From contig JADFNB010000022.1 in assembly GCA_022563595.1 (NCBI GenBank), positions 1 to 53,428 on the forward strand: a DNA stretch of 53,428 bases, in the 5' to 3' direction. The DNA is from Gemmatimonadota bacterium. GTDB lineage: Bacteria; Gemmatimonadota; Gemmatimonadetes; Gemmatimonadales; GWC2-71-9. The translations under genes and the position numbers were made by a program. A model generated the notes under the pieces. That model was not told where the DNA came from and did no database searches. It worked only from the letters and a program-made list of their open reading frames with translations. Positions 35,316 to 44,614 of this stretch are shown here, in pieces; within the stretch, counting starts at the first letter, position 1, and each line of letters opens with the position of its first letter.

Positions 35316-35344
35316 AGCTTAGATGAGCCGGTGTACTATGTCAA
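35316..35344 (-). promoter_or_regulatory. Candidate rpsA promoter overlapping the end of cmk
   Basis: A perfect TTGACA (35339-35344, minus strand) is followed after exactly 17 bases by TAAGCT (35316-35321). The -35 box abuts the cmk stop codon at 35346-35348. The -10 matches only 3 of 6 positions, but its TA...T form also occurs in the candidate promoter at 1933-1961. Confidence 0.5.
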
Positions 35345-35345
35345 G

Positions 35346-36020
35346 CTACGGGAACAGCTTCCGTGCAAGCTCGACGATCCGTCGGACTTGCTCGTCGAAC
35401 CCCATTCCCGTGGTATCCAGTGGGATCGCATCAGGGGCCTGCGCCAGCGGGGCTATGGGGCGGTTGGCGTCCGCATGGTCGCGCACCTCGAGCGTTTCCG
35501 CCTCCCTGGCGACGCTCGCTGCGTCCTGGAGACGGTTCTCCTGCAGGAGGCGGCGCCGGGCGCGTTCCTCCGGTGACGCGGTGAGGAATATCTTCAGGCC
35601 GGCGTCGGCGAAGACGACGGTCCCGATATCGCGTCCCTCGATCACGACGCCGCGAGGGTGCTCGGCCGCGGCTGCACGGACCATCGCATTCACCACCCGG
35701 CGGACGGCCGGCAATGCCGCCACGGCGGATACCCTGGCGGTAACTGCGGGGCTCCGGACGGCTTCCGACACGTCGACACCGGCGATCTCAGGCCGGTATC
35801 CCGCGGGGGTGCGATCGAGCCGAACGGGCAGCGCCCCGGCGAGGGCGGCGATGCGTTCTCCGTCCAGCGGGAGATCGTGATCAATTGCCGCGAGCGTGAA
35901 CGCACGGTAGAGGGCGCCGCTGTCGAGATGGGCGAAGTCGAGCGCATCCGCCACGGCACGCGCCGTCGAGGACTTGCCTGACCCCGCGGGACCGTCTATG
36001 GCCACGACCCTAGCTGGCAT
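35346..36020 (-). CDS. cmk: Cytidylate kinase
   Basis: Phosphorylates CMP and dCMP. From the ATG at 36018-36020 the protein is 224 residues: VVAIDGPAGSGKSSTARAVA P-loop, HLDSGALYRAFTLAA, VIEGRDIGTVVFADAGLKIFLTASPEERARRR. The start overlaps the aroA stop by 11 bases. A longer open frame (to 36200) lies antisense-like inside aroA coding and has no homology. The aroA-cmk-rpsA order is common in bacteria. Confidence 0.95.
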   Translation of the reverse strand: MPARVVAIDGPAGSGKSSTARAVADALDFAHLDSGALYRAFTLAAIDHDLPLDGERIAALAGALPVRLDRTPAGYRPEIAGVDVSEAVRSPAVTARVSAVAALPAVRRVVNAMVRAAAAEHPRGVVIEGRDIGTVVFADAGLKIFLTASPEERARRRLLQENRLQDAASVAREAETLEVRDHADANRPIAPLAQAPDAIPLDTTGMGFDEQVRRIVELARKLFP

Positions 36021-37278
36021 CGGTATCGATGCGAGCGAGGTCATCGAAGAAGCCGGGATAGCTGATCGCGGGCGACGCACGCTCCGACAAGGTGACGGAG
36101 GCGCGCTCGAGCGTGCCGAGCACGGCGAACGCCATGGCAATCCGGTGGTCGCCGGCCGTCTCGACGCGGCCCTGTGGCGGCGCGTCGCTACCTGCGACAT
36201 AGAGGTCGTCGCCCTGCACCTCGGCCCGACAGCCCACGGCTCGGAGATTGGCGGCCAGCAGCTCGAGGCGGTTGCTCTCCTTCACCCTGAGTTCGCCCAC
36301 ACGGCGAAAGATCGATTCGCCGCTGGCTCGACTCGCCAGCACGGCTAGGATGGGGATCTCGTCGACGAGCCCGGGGATCTCAGCGGCGGAGACCTCGGTG
36401 GCGCGCAGCGATGCCGGCCGGATCAAGAGGTCCGCCACCGGCTCGTTCCCCACCCATCGCTCGTCGGCGCGCTCCACGCGCGCTCCCATTCGATCCAGGA
36501 CCCGCAGAAACCCGGCCCGCGTTGGGTTGACGCCCACCCGCTCCAGCACCAGCTCACCATCCTCGGCCAGGATCGCCGCCGCAACCAGAAACGCCGCGGA
36601 GGACGGATCGCCGGGAACGGTCATGTCGAACGGAACCAGCTTGGCGGCAGCGCCGCCCGCCAGCGTGACGCGGGTCCCCTCCTGTCGCAGGTCGCAGCCA
36701 AGATAGATCAGCAGCCGCTCCGTGTGGTCGCGCGAGCGCCACGGTTCCGTGACGGTTACGGTGACGTCGCCAACCAGCCCGGCCAGCAGGATGGCGCTCT
36801 TCACCTGCGCCGACGCGATGGGCGCGTCGTAGTCGATTCCGTGCAGGCTCCCGCCGCGCACGGTCAGTGGGAGCCGGTCGTCCGGTGCGGTGGTGAAGGT
36901 CGCGCCCATGCGTCGCAGCGGTTCGGTCACGCGTCCCATCGGGCGGCGGCGCAGTGAGCCGTCACCGGTAAGCCGCACGGCAAACGGGTGCGCGGCCAAG
37001 ATTCCCATGAGCAGGCGGGCGGCGGTTCCGGAGTTGCCGCAGTGCACGGTCCTGGTCGGGGCGCGCCAGCACGTTCCATCTACCACGACCGCTGCGCCGC
37101 GTCGCAGCACGCCCACGCGCGGGCCGAGCAGGCGAAGGGCCCGGGCGGTGCTCTTGACGTCCGTCGCGGTCAGGGCCCCAGCAATCCTGCTGCGACCGCG
37201 GGCCAGCCCTGCGAGCATGAGCATCCGGTGCGTGATGCTCTTGTCACCCGGCGGCCGAATGATTCCGGCTACCCTCAC
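36010..37278 (-). CDS. aroA: EPSP synthase (3-phosphoshikimate 1-carboxyvinyltransferase)
   Basis: Sixth step of the shikimate pathway. The 422-residue protein shows PPGDKSITHRMLMLAGLA near the start, CGNSGTAARLLMGILAAH, RRRPMGRVTEPLRRMGA, DPSSAAFLVAAA, LRVKESNRLELLAANLRAVG and the C-terminal GDHRIAMAFAVLG. All are expected active-site segments. The GTG start shares GTGA with the tyrA stop. Its product leads to chorismate, shared by tyrosine and by menaquinone through the nearby men genes. Confidence 0.96.
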   Translation of the reverse strand: MRVAGIIRPPGDKSITHRMLMLAGLARGRSRIAGALTATDVKSTARALRLLGPRVGVLRRGAAVVVDGTCWRAPTRTVHCGNSGTAARLLMGILAAHPFAVRLTGDGSLRRRPMGRVTEPLRRMGATFTTAPDDRLPLTVRGGSLHGIDYDAPIASAQVKSAILLAGLVGDVTVTVTEPWRSRDHTERLLIYLGCDLRQEGTRVTLAGGAAAKLVPFDMTVPGDPSSAAFLVAAAILAEDGELVLERVGVNPTRAGFLRVLDRMGARVERADERWVGNEPVADLLIRPASLRATEVSAAEIPGLVDEIPILAVLASRASGESIFRRVGELRVKESNRLELLAANLRAVGCRAEVQGDDLYVAGSDAPPQGRVETAGDHRIAMAFAVLGTLERASVTLSERASPAISYPGFFDDLARIDTDAS

Positions 37279-38117
37279 TTGCCCAGCCTCCGCCGCCAGC
37301 GCGCTCCCGCCCGCAGCCAGGCAGCCAGATCATCCGGGCTGCCGCAAGCCAGCGCACGCCGCAATGCGCCGAGGGTTTCTTCATAGCGGTCCAGCGTACG
37401 GAGCACGGCGGACCGATTGAGCAGTAGAACGTCGCGCCACATCTCTATATTGCTGGCCGCAAGACGAGTCGTGTCGCGCGCTCCACTCCCGTAGGTGACC
37501 CCGCGGGGCCCCGCCTCGGCAATTGCAGTGGCGAGCGCCGAGGCCACGGCCTGTGGGAGGTGACTGGTCCACGCCGCTAACTCATCGTGTTCCGCGGCAC
37601 CGGCGATCACCGGCGCCGCCTCGAGCACGGAGGACCAGAAATGCGCGATTTCGCGGGCCGCAGTGTCATCGTCGCCGATCGGCGTCACATACACCAAGAC
37701 ATCGCGGAACCTGTCAGGGACCGCCGCTGCGAAGCCGCTCAGATGGGTACCGGCGAACGGGTGTGAACCGGCAAACCGCTGCAGGCCGAGGTCGGACGCA
37801 ACCTTCGTGACAGGTTGCTTCACGCTCGCCACGTCGGTACACCATACCGAGCCGGCGCGGAGCCTGGGGGCGAGCCGGTCGATGAGACGGAGTGTCGCCA
37901 CAGGCGGGGCCGCGATGACGACCAGGTCGGCGTGGTCGGCCACAAACCGGGCGGACGGGGCCGCCTCTGTGATCGCGCCGGCCCGGACCGCGGCGACCGC
38001 CTCTTTGGGTTGCGGACTGAATCCGAGTATGCGCCGCACGCCGTTGCGCGCGGCCTGCCAAGCAACTGATCCGCCGATGGCGCCAAGACCAATGACACCG
38101 AGCGTGTCGGGTCGCAT
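37275..38117 (-). CDS. tyrA: Prephenate dehydrogenase
   Basis: Oxidative decarboxylation of prephenate (or arogenate) towards tyrosine. The 280-residue protein begins with the Rossmann motif LGVIGLGAIGGSVAW and has VIAAPPVATLRLID, WCTDVASVKQPV, FAGSHPFAGTHLSGF and a helical C-terminal dimerisation domain with TSHLPQAVASALA. No ACT or chorismate-mutase domain is fused. Overlaps aroA by 4 bases. The 54 bases upstream, after menE, are too short to judge for a promoter. Confidence 0.94.
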   Translation of the reverse strand: MRPDTLGVIGLGAIGGSVAWQAARNGVRRILGFSPQPKEAVAAVRAGAITEAAPSARFVADHADLVVIAAPPVATLRLIDRLAPRLRAGSVWCTDVASVKQPVTKVASDLGLQRFAGSHPFAGTHLSGFAAAVPDRFRDVLVYVTPIGDDDTAAREIAHFWSSVLEAAPVIAGAAEHDELAAWTSHLPQAVASALATAIAEAGPRGVTYGSGARDTTRLAASNIEMWRDVLLLNRSAVLRTLDRYEETLGALRRALACGSPDDLAAWLRAGARWRRRLGK

Positions 38118-38171
38118 GGCAGGGAAGATAGTCGGGTCGGAATGCGCGAGGCGGCCTGCGATTGCGATTCG

Positions 38172-39626
38172 CTACCGCCGGGACCGTAGGAGTAACGCCC
38201 GAACGGCGTGCCGGTCGACCTTGCCGTTGGCATTGCGAGGCAGATCTCCCACTACGGCGAGCCGGCGCGGCCGTTTGGCAGGAGCCAACGCCGCACGACA
38301 GTGGTCGTCGAGCGCGGCCAGGACGACCTGCCGGCCACGCACTGGAACGATGGCCGCCGCGACGACCTCGCCCCATTCCCGATCGTCGAGCCCCACCACT
38401 GCCGCCTCGCGGACGTCCGCGTGATCGATGAGGACCCGCTCAACCTCGGCGGGATCGACGGTGACACCTCCTGAGATGATGCGCTCGTCCAGGCGTCCCG
38501 TGACCCAGAGGTGGCCGTCGCCGTCAATCCTGCCGAGGTCGCCGGTATGGAGCCAGCCGTCCGACAGGGGTTGGGTCGTCTCGCCCACATAACCGCGCAT
38601 CACGGTCGGGCCGCGTACCAGGATCTCACCGTCCTGCGCGATTCGAACCTCCACACCTTCCAGCGGCGCCCCAACCGTGCCGGGCTTGCGGCGTACCAGA
38701 TCGGGAGTCGCCGTGGCGACCTGCGACGTCGCTTCGGTCAGTCCGTAGGTGACACTTATCGGATACGCCAGATCCAGCGCACGGTCCAAGAGCTCGGCAG
38801 GCATCGGAGCCCCGCCCAGCAGGACGGTCCGCAGCGTAGGGGGAGCGGCCCGGTCCGCACGAGCGTCCAGCAGCCAACGCAGCATCGTCGGCACCAGCGA
38901 CACATGGGTCACTTCCGCCGTGTCGATGCGGCGGGCGAGATCCTCGGCGTTGAACGATCCCGGCGCGATCAGACACGAGCCCGTTATGGCAGCGCGAACC
39001 ACGAGGCAGATGCCCCCGACGTGTGCGAGCGCCAACGCCGCGTACCAGGTGTCTGCGGGATCCAGAGCCAGCCGGTCGGATACGGCCGCCGCCGACGCCA
39101 ACTGATTGTCCCAGGTCAACTCGACCCCTCGTGGCCGGCCGCCGGTGCCGGATGTCCACAGCACAGAGTGCGTGAGCGAGAGATCGATGGAATCGGCTAG
39201 CGGGGCCGCCCGCGCGGTCGCGGCTAGAGGCCGCGCACCTTCAACTGGTGTGCTCAGCGTGAACACCGCGTGACGGTCCGCAAGGCCGCGGGCCGCGGCC
39301 TCGGTATCGGCGGTACAGAGTACGACCGCCCCCCCAGGGGCCAGGGCCCGGATGCATCGCTCGAGTTCTGGTTCCGGCCATGCGGGATGCAGCGGTACGA
39401 CGGTTGCGCCTGCCCGTGGCACCGCGTGAGTTGCCAGCACGGCTTCCGGACCGCCGGTAAAGAGCAGCGCGACGCGGTCGCCGGATCGCACGCCCGCCCC
39501 GACCAACTGTTGCGCCAGCCGGTCGACCTCATTGTCGAGACGGGCGTAGCTCCACGTGTCGGACATCGCGCGCAGTGCCGGCGCCTCCGGCGTGCGGGCA
39601 GCCGTCTGCCGGACGGGGTCACGCAT
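38172..39626 (-). CDS. menE: o-Succinylbenzoate-CoA ligase
   Basis: Acyl-adenylate-forming enzyme that activates o-succinylbenzoate in menaquinone synthesis. From the ATG at 39624-39626 the protein is 484 residues: phosphate-binding WTSGTGGRPRGVELTW, TYGLTEATSQVA, DGWLHTGDLGRIDGDGHLWV, GRLDERIISGGV and the catalytic Lys in PRNANGKVDRHAV. The family is broad, but neighbouring menA/B/D/F make the substrate assignment strong. It is 7 bases after menA. Confidence 0.92.
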   Translation of the reverse strand: MRDPVRQTAARTPEAPALRAMSDTWSYARLDNEVDRLAQQLVGAGVRSGDRVALLFTGGPEAVLATHAVPRAGATVVPLHPAWPEPELERCIRALAPGGAVVLCTADTEAAARGLADRHAVFTLSTPVEGARPLAATARAAPLADSIDLSLTHSVLWTSGTGGRPRGVELTWDNQLASAAAVSDRLALDPADTWYAALALAHVGGICLVVRAAITGSCLIAPGSFNAEDLARRIDTAEVTHVSLVPTMLRWLLDARADRAAPPTLRTVLLGGAPMPAELLDRALDLAYPISVTYGLTEATSQVATATPDLVRRKPGTVGAPLEGVEVRIAQDGEILVRGPTVMRGYVGETTQPLSDGWLHTGDLGRIDGDGHLWVTGRLDERIISGGVTVDPAEVERVLIDHADVREAAVVGLDDREWGEVVAAAIVPVRGRQVVLAALDDHCRAALAPAKRPRRLAVVGDLPRNANGKVDRHAVRALLLRSRR

Positions 39627-39633
39627 GCCGGCC

Positions 39634-40524
39634 CTAGACGAGCAGGAGTCCGAGCGCAAACGCCAGGCCGTAGGCGCCGACCAGTTGGGCCGTGCCATGA
39701 AGCGCGACATTCAGCTCGCGCGGGTCAACGAAAGACGACACGATTCTCAAAGGCGGCCATGCCAATAGGAGCGCCGCCACCGCCAACATTCCGCCGGCTG
39801 ACCAGAGCGCGCCACGCCAGCCGAGGATTGGAACGACCGCCCCGACGACCAGCAGCAGGACGTACTCTACGCGCGTCCAGCGGCTCCCGATCCGAACCGC
39901 CAGCGTTCGCTTGCCCGCTGCCCGGTCGGTTCGCTCATCGCGCAGGTTGTTGACCACCAGTATGGCGGTCACCAGCGCCCCGATCCCGATACCGGCTAAG
40001 AGAGTGTGGCCTGCGAACCGCAACGCCTGCACGTAGTACGTGCCGGCCACGGCGATCGGCCCGAAGAAGACGAATGAGAAGAGATCGCCGAGTCCCAGAT
40101 ACCCGATCGGGAACGGGCCGGCCGTGTACGCGACACCGGCCGCGATCGACGCAATACCGATCGCGACGATCGGCCAGCCGGCGATGGCGACCAAGTACAC
40201 GCCGACAGCCGTCGCGAGGGTGAAGACGATCCACATCCCGCGCCGCACCGTTTTGGGCGACAGCACCCCGGCCTGGGTCACACGCAGTCCGCCCAGTCGC
40301 TGGGTGGTGTCGGCGCCCTTGACGAAATCGAAGTAGTCGTTGGCGATGTTGGTGCCGATCTGGATCAACATGCCCCCGAAGAGCGCAGCCATGAACGGGA
40401 GGAGCGCGAACACGCCATCCGCATGCGCCAGTGCCCCGCCGATCAGGACCGGCGCCATCACCGCCGTCAGCGTTTGTGGCCGCGCCGCGATGATCCACGC
40501 GCGAATGGGTGTCAGGGAAGCCAC
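39634..40524 (-). CDS. menA: 1,4-Dihydroxy-2-naphthoate polyprenyltransferase
   Basis: UbiA-family membrane prenyltransferase giving demethylmenaquinone. The 296-residue protein has about eight membrane segments and the two Asp-rich motifs: [14 protein letters not shown] (first) and [22 protein letters not shown] (second). Start taken as GTG 40522-40524, overlapping menB by 13 bases; a CTG three codons in (40513-40515) overlaps the menB stop as CTGA and cannot be excluded. Confidence 0.95.
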   Translation of the reverse strand: MASLTPIRAWIIAARPQTLTAVMAPVLIGGALAHADGVFALLPFMAALFGGMLIQIGTNIANDYFDFVKGADTTQRLGGLRVTQAGVLSPKTVRRGMWIVFTLATAVGVYLVAIAGWPIVAIGIASIAAGVAYTAGPFPIGYLGLGDLFSFVFFGPIAVAGTYYVQALRFAGHTLLAGIGIGALVTAILVVNNLRDERTDRAAGKRTLAVRIGSRWTRVEYVLLLVVGAVVPILGWRGALWSAGGMLAVAALLLAWPPLRIVSSFVDPRELNVALHGTAQLVGAYGLAFALGLLLV

Positions 40525-41348
40525 GGGTACTTGCGGAACTCCGGATCGCGCTTCTCGAGAAACGCGTTAAGACCCTCCTGCCCTTCCTCGGTCATGTAGA
40601 ACAACAGCGTGGCGTTTCCCGCCAACTCCTGCAAGCCGGCTTGGCCGTCGCAGTCGGCATTGAACGCAGACTTGAGGCAGCGAATCGCGAGCGGACTCTT
40701 CGCGAGGATCTCCTGCGCCCAGCGAACGCCTTCTTCCTCGAGCTGCTCCACCGGCACCACCTTGTTCACCAGACCCATCGCCTCGGCTTCAGCTGCGTCG
40801 TACTGACGACAGAGATACCATATCTCACGCGCCTTTTTCTGGCCGACGATGCGTGCCAGGTAGGACGCGCCAAACCCGCCGTCGAAGCTCCCGACCTTCG
40901 GCCCCGTCTGTCCGAAGACCGCGTTCTCCGCCGCGATCGTCAAGTCGCAGACGACGTGGAGGACGTGGCCGCCGCCGATCGCGTATCCGGCCACGAGCGC
41001 GATCACGGGCTTGGGCATCGACCGGATGAGACGTTGGAGGTCCAACACGTTCAGGCGGGGAACGCCGTCGGCGCCAACGTATCCCGCGCTGCCGCGTACG
41101 CGTTGGTCCCCACCGCTGCAGAAAGCGTAGCTGCCGTCGTTCGCCGGCCCGTTTCCGGTGAACAACACGACACCTATGCTGGTGTCCTCGCGGGCGTCGG
41201 CGAACGCGTTCAGCAACTCGAACACCGTCTCCGGCCGGAACGCGTTCCGCAGCTCCGGGCGATTGAAGGCGATGCGCGCCATCCCGTCGGCCTTGTCATA
41301 GGTGATGTCCCCGTATTGCTTCGCGGTTCGCCACGTTACCGAACTCAT
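40512..41348 (-). CDS. menB: 1,4-Dihydroxy-2-naphthoyl-CoA synthase
   Basis: Crotonase-family Dieckmann cyclisation of o-succinylbenzoyl-CoA. The 278-residue protein shows [26 protein letters not shown] (the MenB-specific segment), [43 protein letters not shown] and the C-terminal [13 protein letters not shown]. The ATG shares ATGA with the menD stop. Confidence 0.97.
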   Translation of the reverse strand: MSSVTWRTAKQYGDITYDKADGMARIAFNRPELRNAFRPETVFELLNAFADAREDTSIGVVLFTGNGPANDGSYAFCSGGDQRVRGSAGYVGADGVPRLNVLDLQRLIRSMPKPVIALVAGYAIGGGHVLHVVCDLTIAAENAVFGQTGPKVGSFDGGFGASYLARIVGQKKAREIWYLCRQYDAAEAEAMGLVNKVVPVEQLEEEGVRWAQEILAKSPLAIRCLKSAFNADCDGQAGLQELAGNATLLFYMTEEGQEGLNAFLEKRDPEFRKYPWLP

Positions 41349-43138
41349 TCGCGTTCTCCCCAGGCCAAAGTTCGTGCGGCCGCACGCACGGCGGCGAGGC
41401 TCTCCTCATGTCGGCGCCGGTTCTGTTCCCGCTCCGAGCTCACCTCAATGACGGCACTCCCATCGGTCTCCAGCGCTGCGGTCACCGCTCCGGCTACGTC
41501 CTCTTCCATGCCGAGTCGCGTGAATGGAAGGCCGTACAGGCGGGCCGCGTGACTGAAGTCCAGCCCATGCGGGACGACTATGTGACGGGTGAACGCCGGC
41601 TCGAACTCCCGTATCGGAAGCATGTGGAATATGCCGCCTCCGTCGTTGTTGATGACGACGAACACGACGCCCGTGGCGTCGCCCACCCCGCGGGCTGCGA
41701 ACAGCCCGTTCAGATCATGATAGAAGGAGAGATCGCCCAAGATGGCGACCGTCGGCCCGGAAGATGCCGCCGCCACACCCAGCGCGGTGCTCACCAGTCC
41801 ATCGATGCCGCTCGCGCCCCGGTTGCCGTGAACCCGGAGCCGCTCATTCCGGGCGGTGACGAAGCGATCCAGGTCCCTGATCGGCATGCTGTTGCCCACG
41901 AGGACGTTGGTGCCCTCCGGCAGGGCACCGACGATGCGAGAGAGCACGGTCCCCTCGAACGGGCGGTCGGCGTGCTGTTGGGCGAACGTCTCACGGGCGC
42001 ATCGGTCCAAGTCTCGCCAGCGGTCGGTCCAAGCGGACCGCCCGGTCTCCCCCACCCGATCGGCAAGGGCCGACGCGACGCCGGCGACAGCGGCTGGCAG
42101 GTACTCAGCCGCCGTGCTGAGGTGGTCCTTCCACAGCCAGCCGGGATCCACCACTACCTGCCGCACGCGCGAGAAGTGCTCCAGGAAATCGGCTACGGCG
42201 CTGGAGATCGGAGCGGCTCCGAACCGGAGGATCAGGTCGGGTGTCAGACGGCTCCACAGCTCCGGGTCGCGCAGAAACGCGTCGTAATGGGACAGCGCGC
42301 ATTGGGCCGAGCCCGGAGCGAACCGCGCGCCCGAGAGCGGATCGGCCAGTAATGGCAGGTCCCTGAGGCCGGCGAGGCGCAGCAGCGCAGCTCCGGCGAG
42401 GCCCGGGTCGGGTACCGGGCCGGCTACGATCAGTGTGCGCGCGGCCGCCCGGAGCGAGTCTGCCAACTGCTCGATTGCGGGTCCGGTAGCCGTCTGCGTC
42501 GAACTCGTCACGCGGACGAACGGGGCTTCCCCGTCCCGCCCCGCGCTTGCCAGAGAAAACTCGCGCATGGCCTCCCGGATACCCGCGGGCGCAGCGGTCG
42601 GTTCGAGCGGTTTGGCGAACGGGAAATTCAGGTGCACCGGTCCCGCTGGCAATCCCGTCGCCACACCGACCGCGCGGCCGGCCAGGGCCCGCAGAGCCCG
42701 GAGCGGAGCGTCGTCCATTTGCGGCGTGGGGACATCGAAGAACGCCCGCACGAACCCGCCGTACAGCCGAACCTGGTCGATTGTCTGGCTGGCGTCCGTG
42801 TGTCGCAGGTACGGCGGTCGGTCGGCGGTGAGGACCAGGAGCGGCGTTTCCGCCTGTGCCGCTTCCACCACGCTGGGAAGCAAGTTCGCAGCCGCCGTGC
42901 CGGAGGTCGTCACTACGCCCGCCGGACGACCGGTCGCCTTGCCGAGCCCGAGCGCGAAGAACCCTGCGGACCGTTCGTCCAGATGGGTGTGGACCCGGAG
43001 TGCGGGGTGTGCTGCCACGGCCAGGATGAGCGGTATAGAGCGAGAGCCTGGCGTCAGGCAAATCTCTCGCACGCCGCTGCGCGCCAGCTCGTCGACAAAC
43101 GCTTCCGCCCAAACCGTGTTGGCGTTCTCGGCCGTCAC
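41345..43138 (-). CDS. menD: MenD (SEPHCHC synthase), thiamine-diphosphate dependent
   Basis: Joins isochorismate to a succinic-semialdehyde unit from 2-oxoglutarate. The 597-residue protein shows [52 protein letters not shown], the ThDP/Mg motif region [16 protein letters not shown] and [15 protein letters not shown]. The GTG start ([18 protein letters not shown]) shares GTGA with the menF stop; the longer frame upstream lies over menF and is rejected. Confidence 0.96.
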   Translation of the reverse strand: MTAENANTVWAEAFVDELARSGVREICLTPGSRSIPLILAVAAHPALRVHTHLDERSAGFFALGLGKATGRPAGVVTTSGTAAANLLPSVVEAAQAETPLLVLTADRPPYLRHTDASQTIDQVRLYGGFVRAFFDVPTPQMDDAPLRALRALAGRAVGVATGLPAGPVHLNFPFAKPLEPTAAPAGIREAMREFSLASAGRDGEAPFVRVTSSTQTATGPAIEQLADSLRAAARTLIVAGPVPDPGLAGAALLRLAGLRDLPLLADPLSGARFAPGSAQCALSHYDAFLRDPELWSRLTPDLILRFGAAPISSAVADFLEHFSRVRQVVVDPGWLWKDHLSTAAEYLPAAVAGVASALADRVGETGRSAWTDRWRDLDRCARETFAQQHADRPFEGTVLSRIVGALPEGTNVLVGNSMPIRDLDRFVTARNERLRVHGNRGASGIDGLVSTALGVAAASSGPTVAILGDLSFYHDLNGLFAARGVGDATGVVFVVINNDGGGIFHMLPIREFEPAFTRHIVVPHGLDFSHAARLYGLPFTRLGMEEDVAGAVTAALETDGSAVIEVSSEREQNRRRHEESLAAVRAAARTLAWGERE

Positions 43139-44484
43139 CCGCCGTTTTGCGCTCCCAACGCGTTGAGCATGGGCTGGAACTTGATGCGGGTCTCCTCCCA
43201 CTCCCGAGCGGGATCGGAGCCGGGCACGATGCCCGCCCCGGCGAACAGTCGCCAGCGACCTGCCAGACCCACGGCAGACCGCAGGGCCGGCGCGAAGGCG
43301 CCGTTGCCGGCGGTATCGAACCAGCCCACCGGCCCCGCGTACCAGCCACGCTCGAACGGTTCCCTGTCGCCGAGAAACGCAAAGGCGGCGTCACGCGGCT
43401 GCCCGCAAACCGCGGCGGACGGATGCAATGCCCCGAGCAGGTCCAGCACGTGTTGATCGTCTGCCACGGTGGCGCGTATCTGGGTTTCGAGATGCTGCAT
43501 GCGCGCCAGCCGCAGGACGTGGGGCTCTGGATCTGCCTCGACTTCCCGGGCCAACGGAGCGACGCGACGTATCAGGTCATCCACGCCGATGGCGTGCTCC
43601 CGCCGCTCCTTTGGGCTGCCCAACAGGTCCTGTGCGAGTCGCTCGTCCTGCGCCGGGGTGCTGCCACGGCCGACCGAACCCGCGACCGCCGTCGCATGAA
43701 AGCTATTGCCGTGCAACACGACGACGACCTCCGGGGCGGCGCCCAGAAAGACGTGGCCGGGTTGCGGCTCGAAATAGAATACGGTGGCGCGCGGGTTATC
43801 GCGGCGTACCCGCTCGAGGACGTCAACGGGGTCGAGGTCGGGTGATGCGGAGACATCGAGCGTGCGTGCGAGCACGACCTTCTCGAGGCGTTCCCGCTCG
43901 ATCATCCCGAGGGCGGCCGTCACGGCGCGATCCCACGCCTCCCGATCGGTGCTTCCCACGGTGACCGCGCGGGCCGCCACGTGCGTGGGTGCGGCCTCGG
44001 ACCAGACTGTGGACACGTCTGCGAGCAGGGCCCGGGCATGCGCACGGGCCCGTTTCGCGTCTCCCTCGTTACAACGTACGCGCGCATAGGCGCGCGATTC
44101 GGCCGCCCCTGCCCCACCCGTCAGCTCGAACGCCGGCATGACGAACCGCGCGGAGGCGAATGCCGTCCAGAACGCATCTCGGGGAGTAGCGGGCGAAAAG
44201 GCGAAGCCTCCATGGAACCTCGCCGGAGGGTCGACGTCGTCCGCCGCTTCGCGCGCGACCAGCTCCGCCTGCGCCCGCACGTCCGCAAACCGGCGTGCGC
44301 CGCCCGGGCTCTCCAGGGCCGCGACGGCGCCCGCGAACGCAGTCCAGTGGCCCGCGTGCGACCAGAATCCGCGCGCGAGCCCGCTATGCGCCCTCAGGAA
44401 GATCTCCGGCTCGAGGGGGTCACGGTCTACCGAGACCGTGATCACCCGTTGCGTTGCCTTCGCCACCAGCTCACTCATCGTCAT
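43135..44484 (-). CDS. menF: Isochorismate synthase
   Basis: Converts chorismate to isochorismate, first step to menaquinone. The 449-residue protein has the chorismate-binding C-terminal domain: LEKVVLARTLDV, FLGAAPEVVVVLHG, AVAGSVGRG, LGALHPSAAVCGQPRDAAF, ERGWYAGPVGWFDTAGNGAFAPALRSA and GAGIVPGSDPAREWEET. In the men context MenF is preferred over EntC. First gene of the menF-menD-menB-menA-menE run, divergent from the hydrolase-OsmC gene. Confidence 0.95.
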   Translation of the reverse strand: MTMSELVAKATQRVITVSVDRDPLEPEIFLRAHSGLARGFWSHAGHWTAFAGAVAALESPGGARRFADVRAQAELVAREAADDVDPPARFHGGFAFSPATPRDAFWTAFASARFVMPAFELTGGAGAAESRAYARVRCNEGDAKRARAHARALLADVSTVWSEAAPTHVAARAVTVGSTDREAWDRAVTAALGMIERERLEKVVLARTLDVSASPDLDPVDVLERVRRDNPRATVFYFEPQPGHVFLGAAPEVVVVLHGNSFHATAVAGSVGRGSTPAQDERLAQDLLGSPKERREHAIGVDDLIRRVAPLAREVEADPEPHVLRLARMQHLETQIRATVADDQHVLDLLGALHPSAAVCGQPRDAAFAFLGDREPFERGWYAGPVGWFDTAGNGAFAPALRSAVGLAGRWRLFAGAGIVPGSDPAREWEETRIKFQPMLNALGAQNGG

Positions 44485-44614
44485 GGCATTCCGTACCAGC
44501 GTTTCCTCGGCGATTCGCCCCGACGAATATACATGCCGTACGATGTCCCGCGTCCTGACGATCCGCTCCCCTCCTGGTTAGCTTCGGGAAGCTATCCCCT
44601 AATCCGGACCTCCC
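44485..44614. promoter_or_regulatory. Divergent promoter region with a palindrome
   Basis: The 130 bases between menF and the hydrolase-OsmC gene contain an A+T-rich patch (GAATATACATG near 44525-44535, TATATT on the minus strand as a possible menF -10) and a perfect palindrome, TAGCTTCGGGAAGCTA at 44579-44594, 20 bases before the plus-strand ATG. The palindrome could be an operator or a leader hairpin. No clear -35 boxes are seen. Confidence 0.35.

Noticed and set aside
42105-43394. 429-residue open frame on the minus strand
   Set aside because: Out-of-frame shadow over menD and menF, which both have clear motifs.
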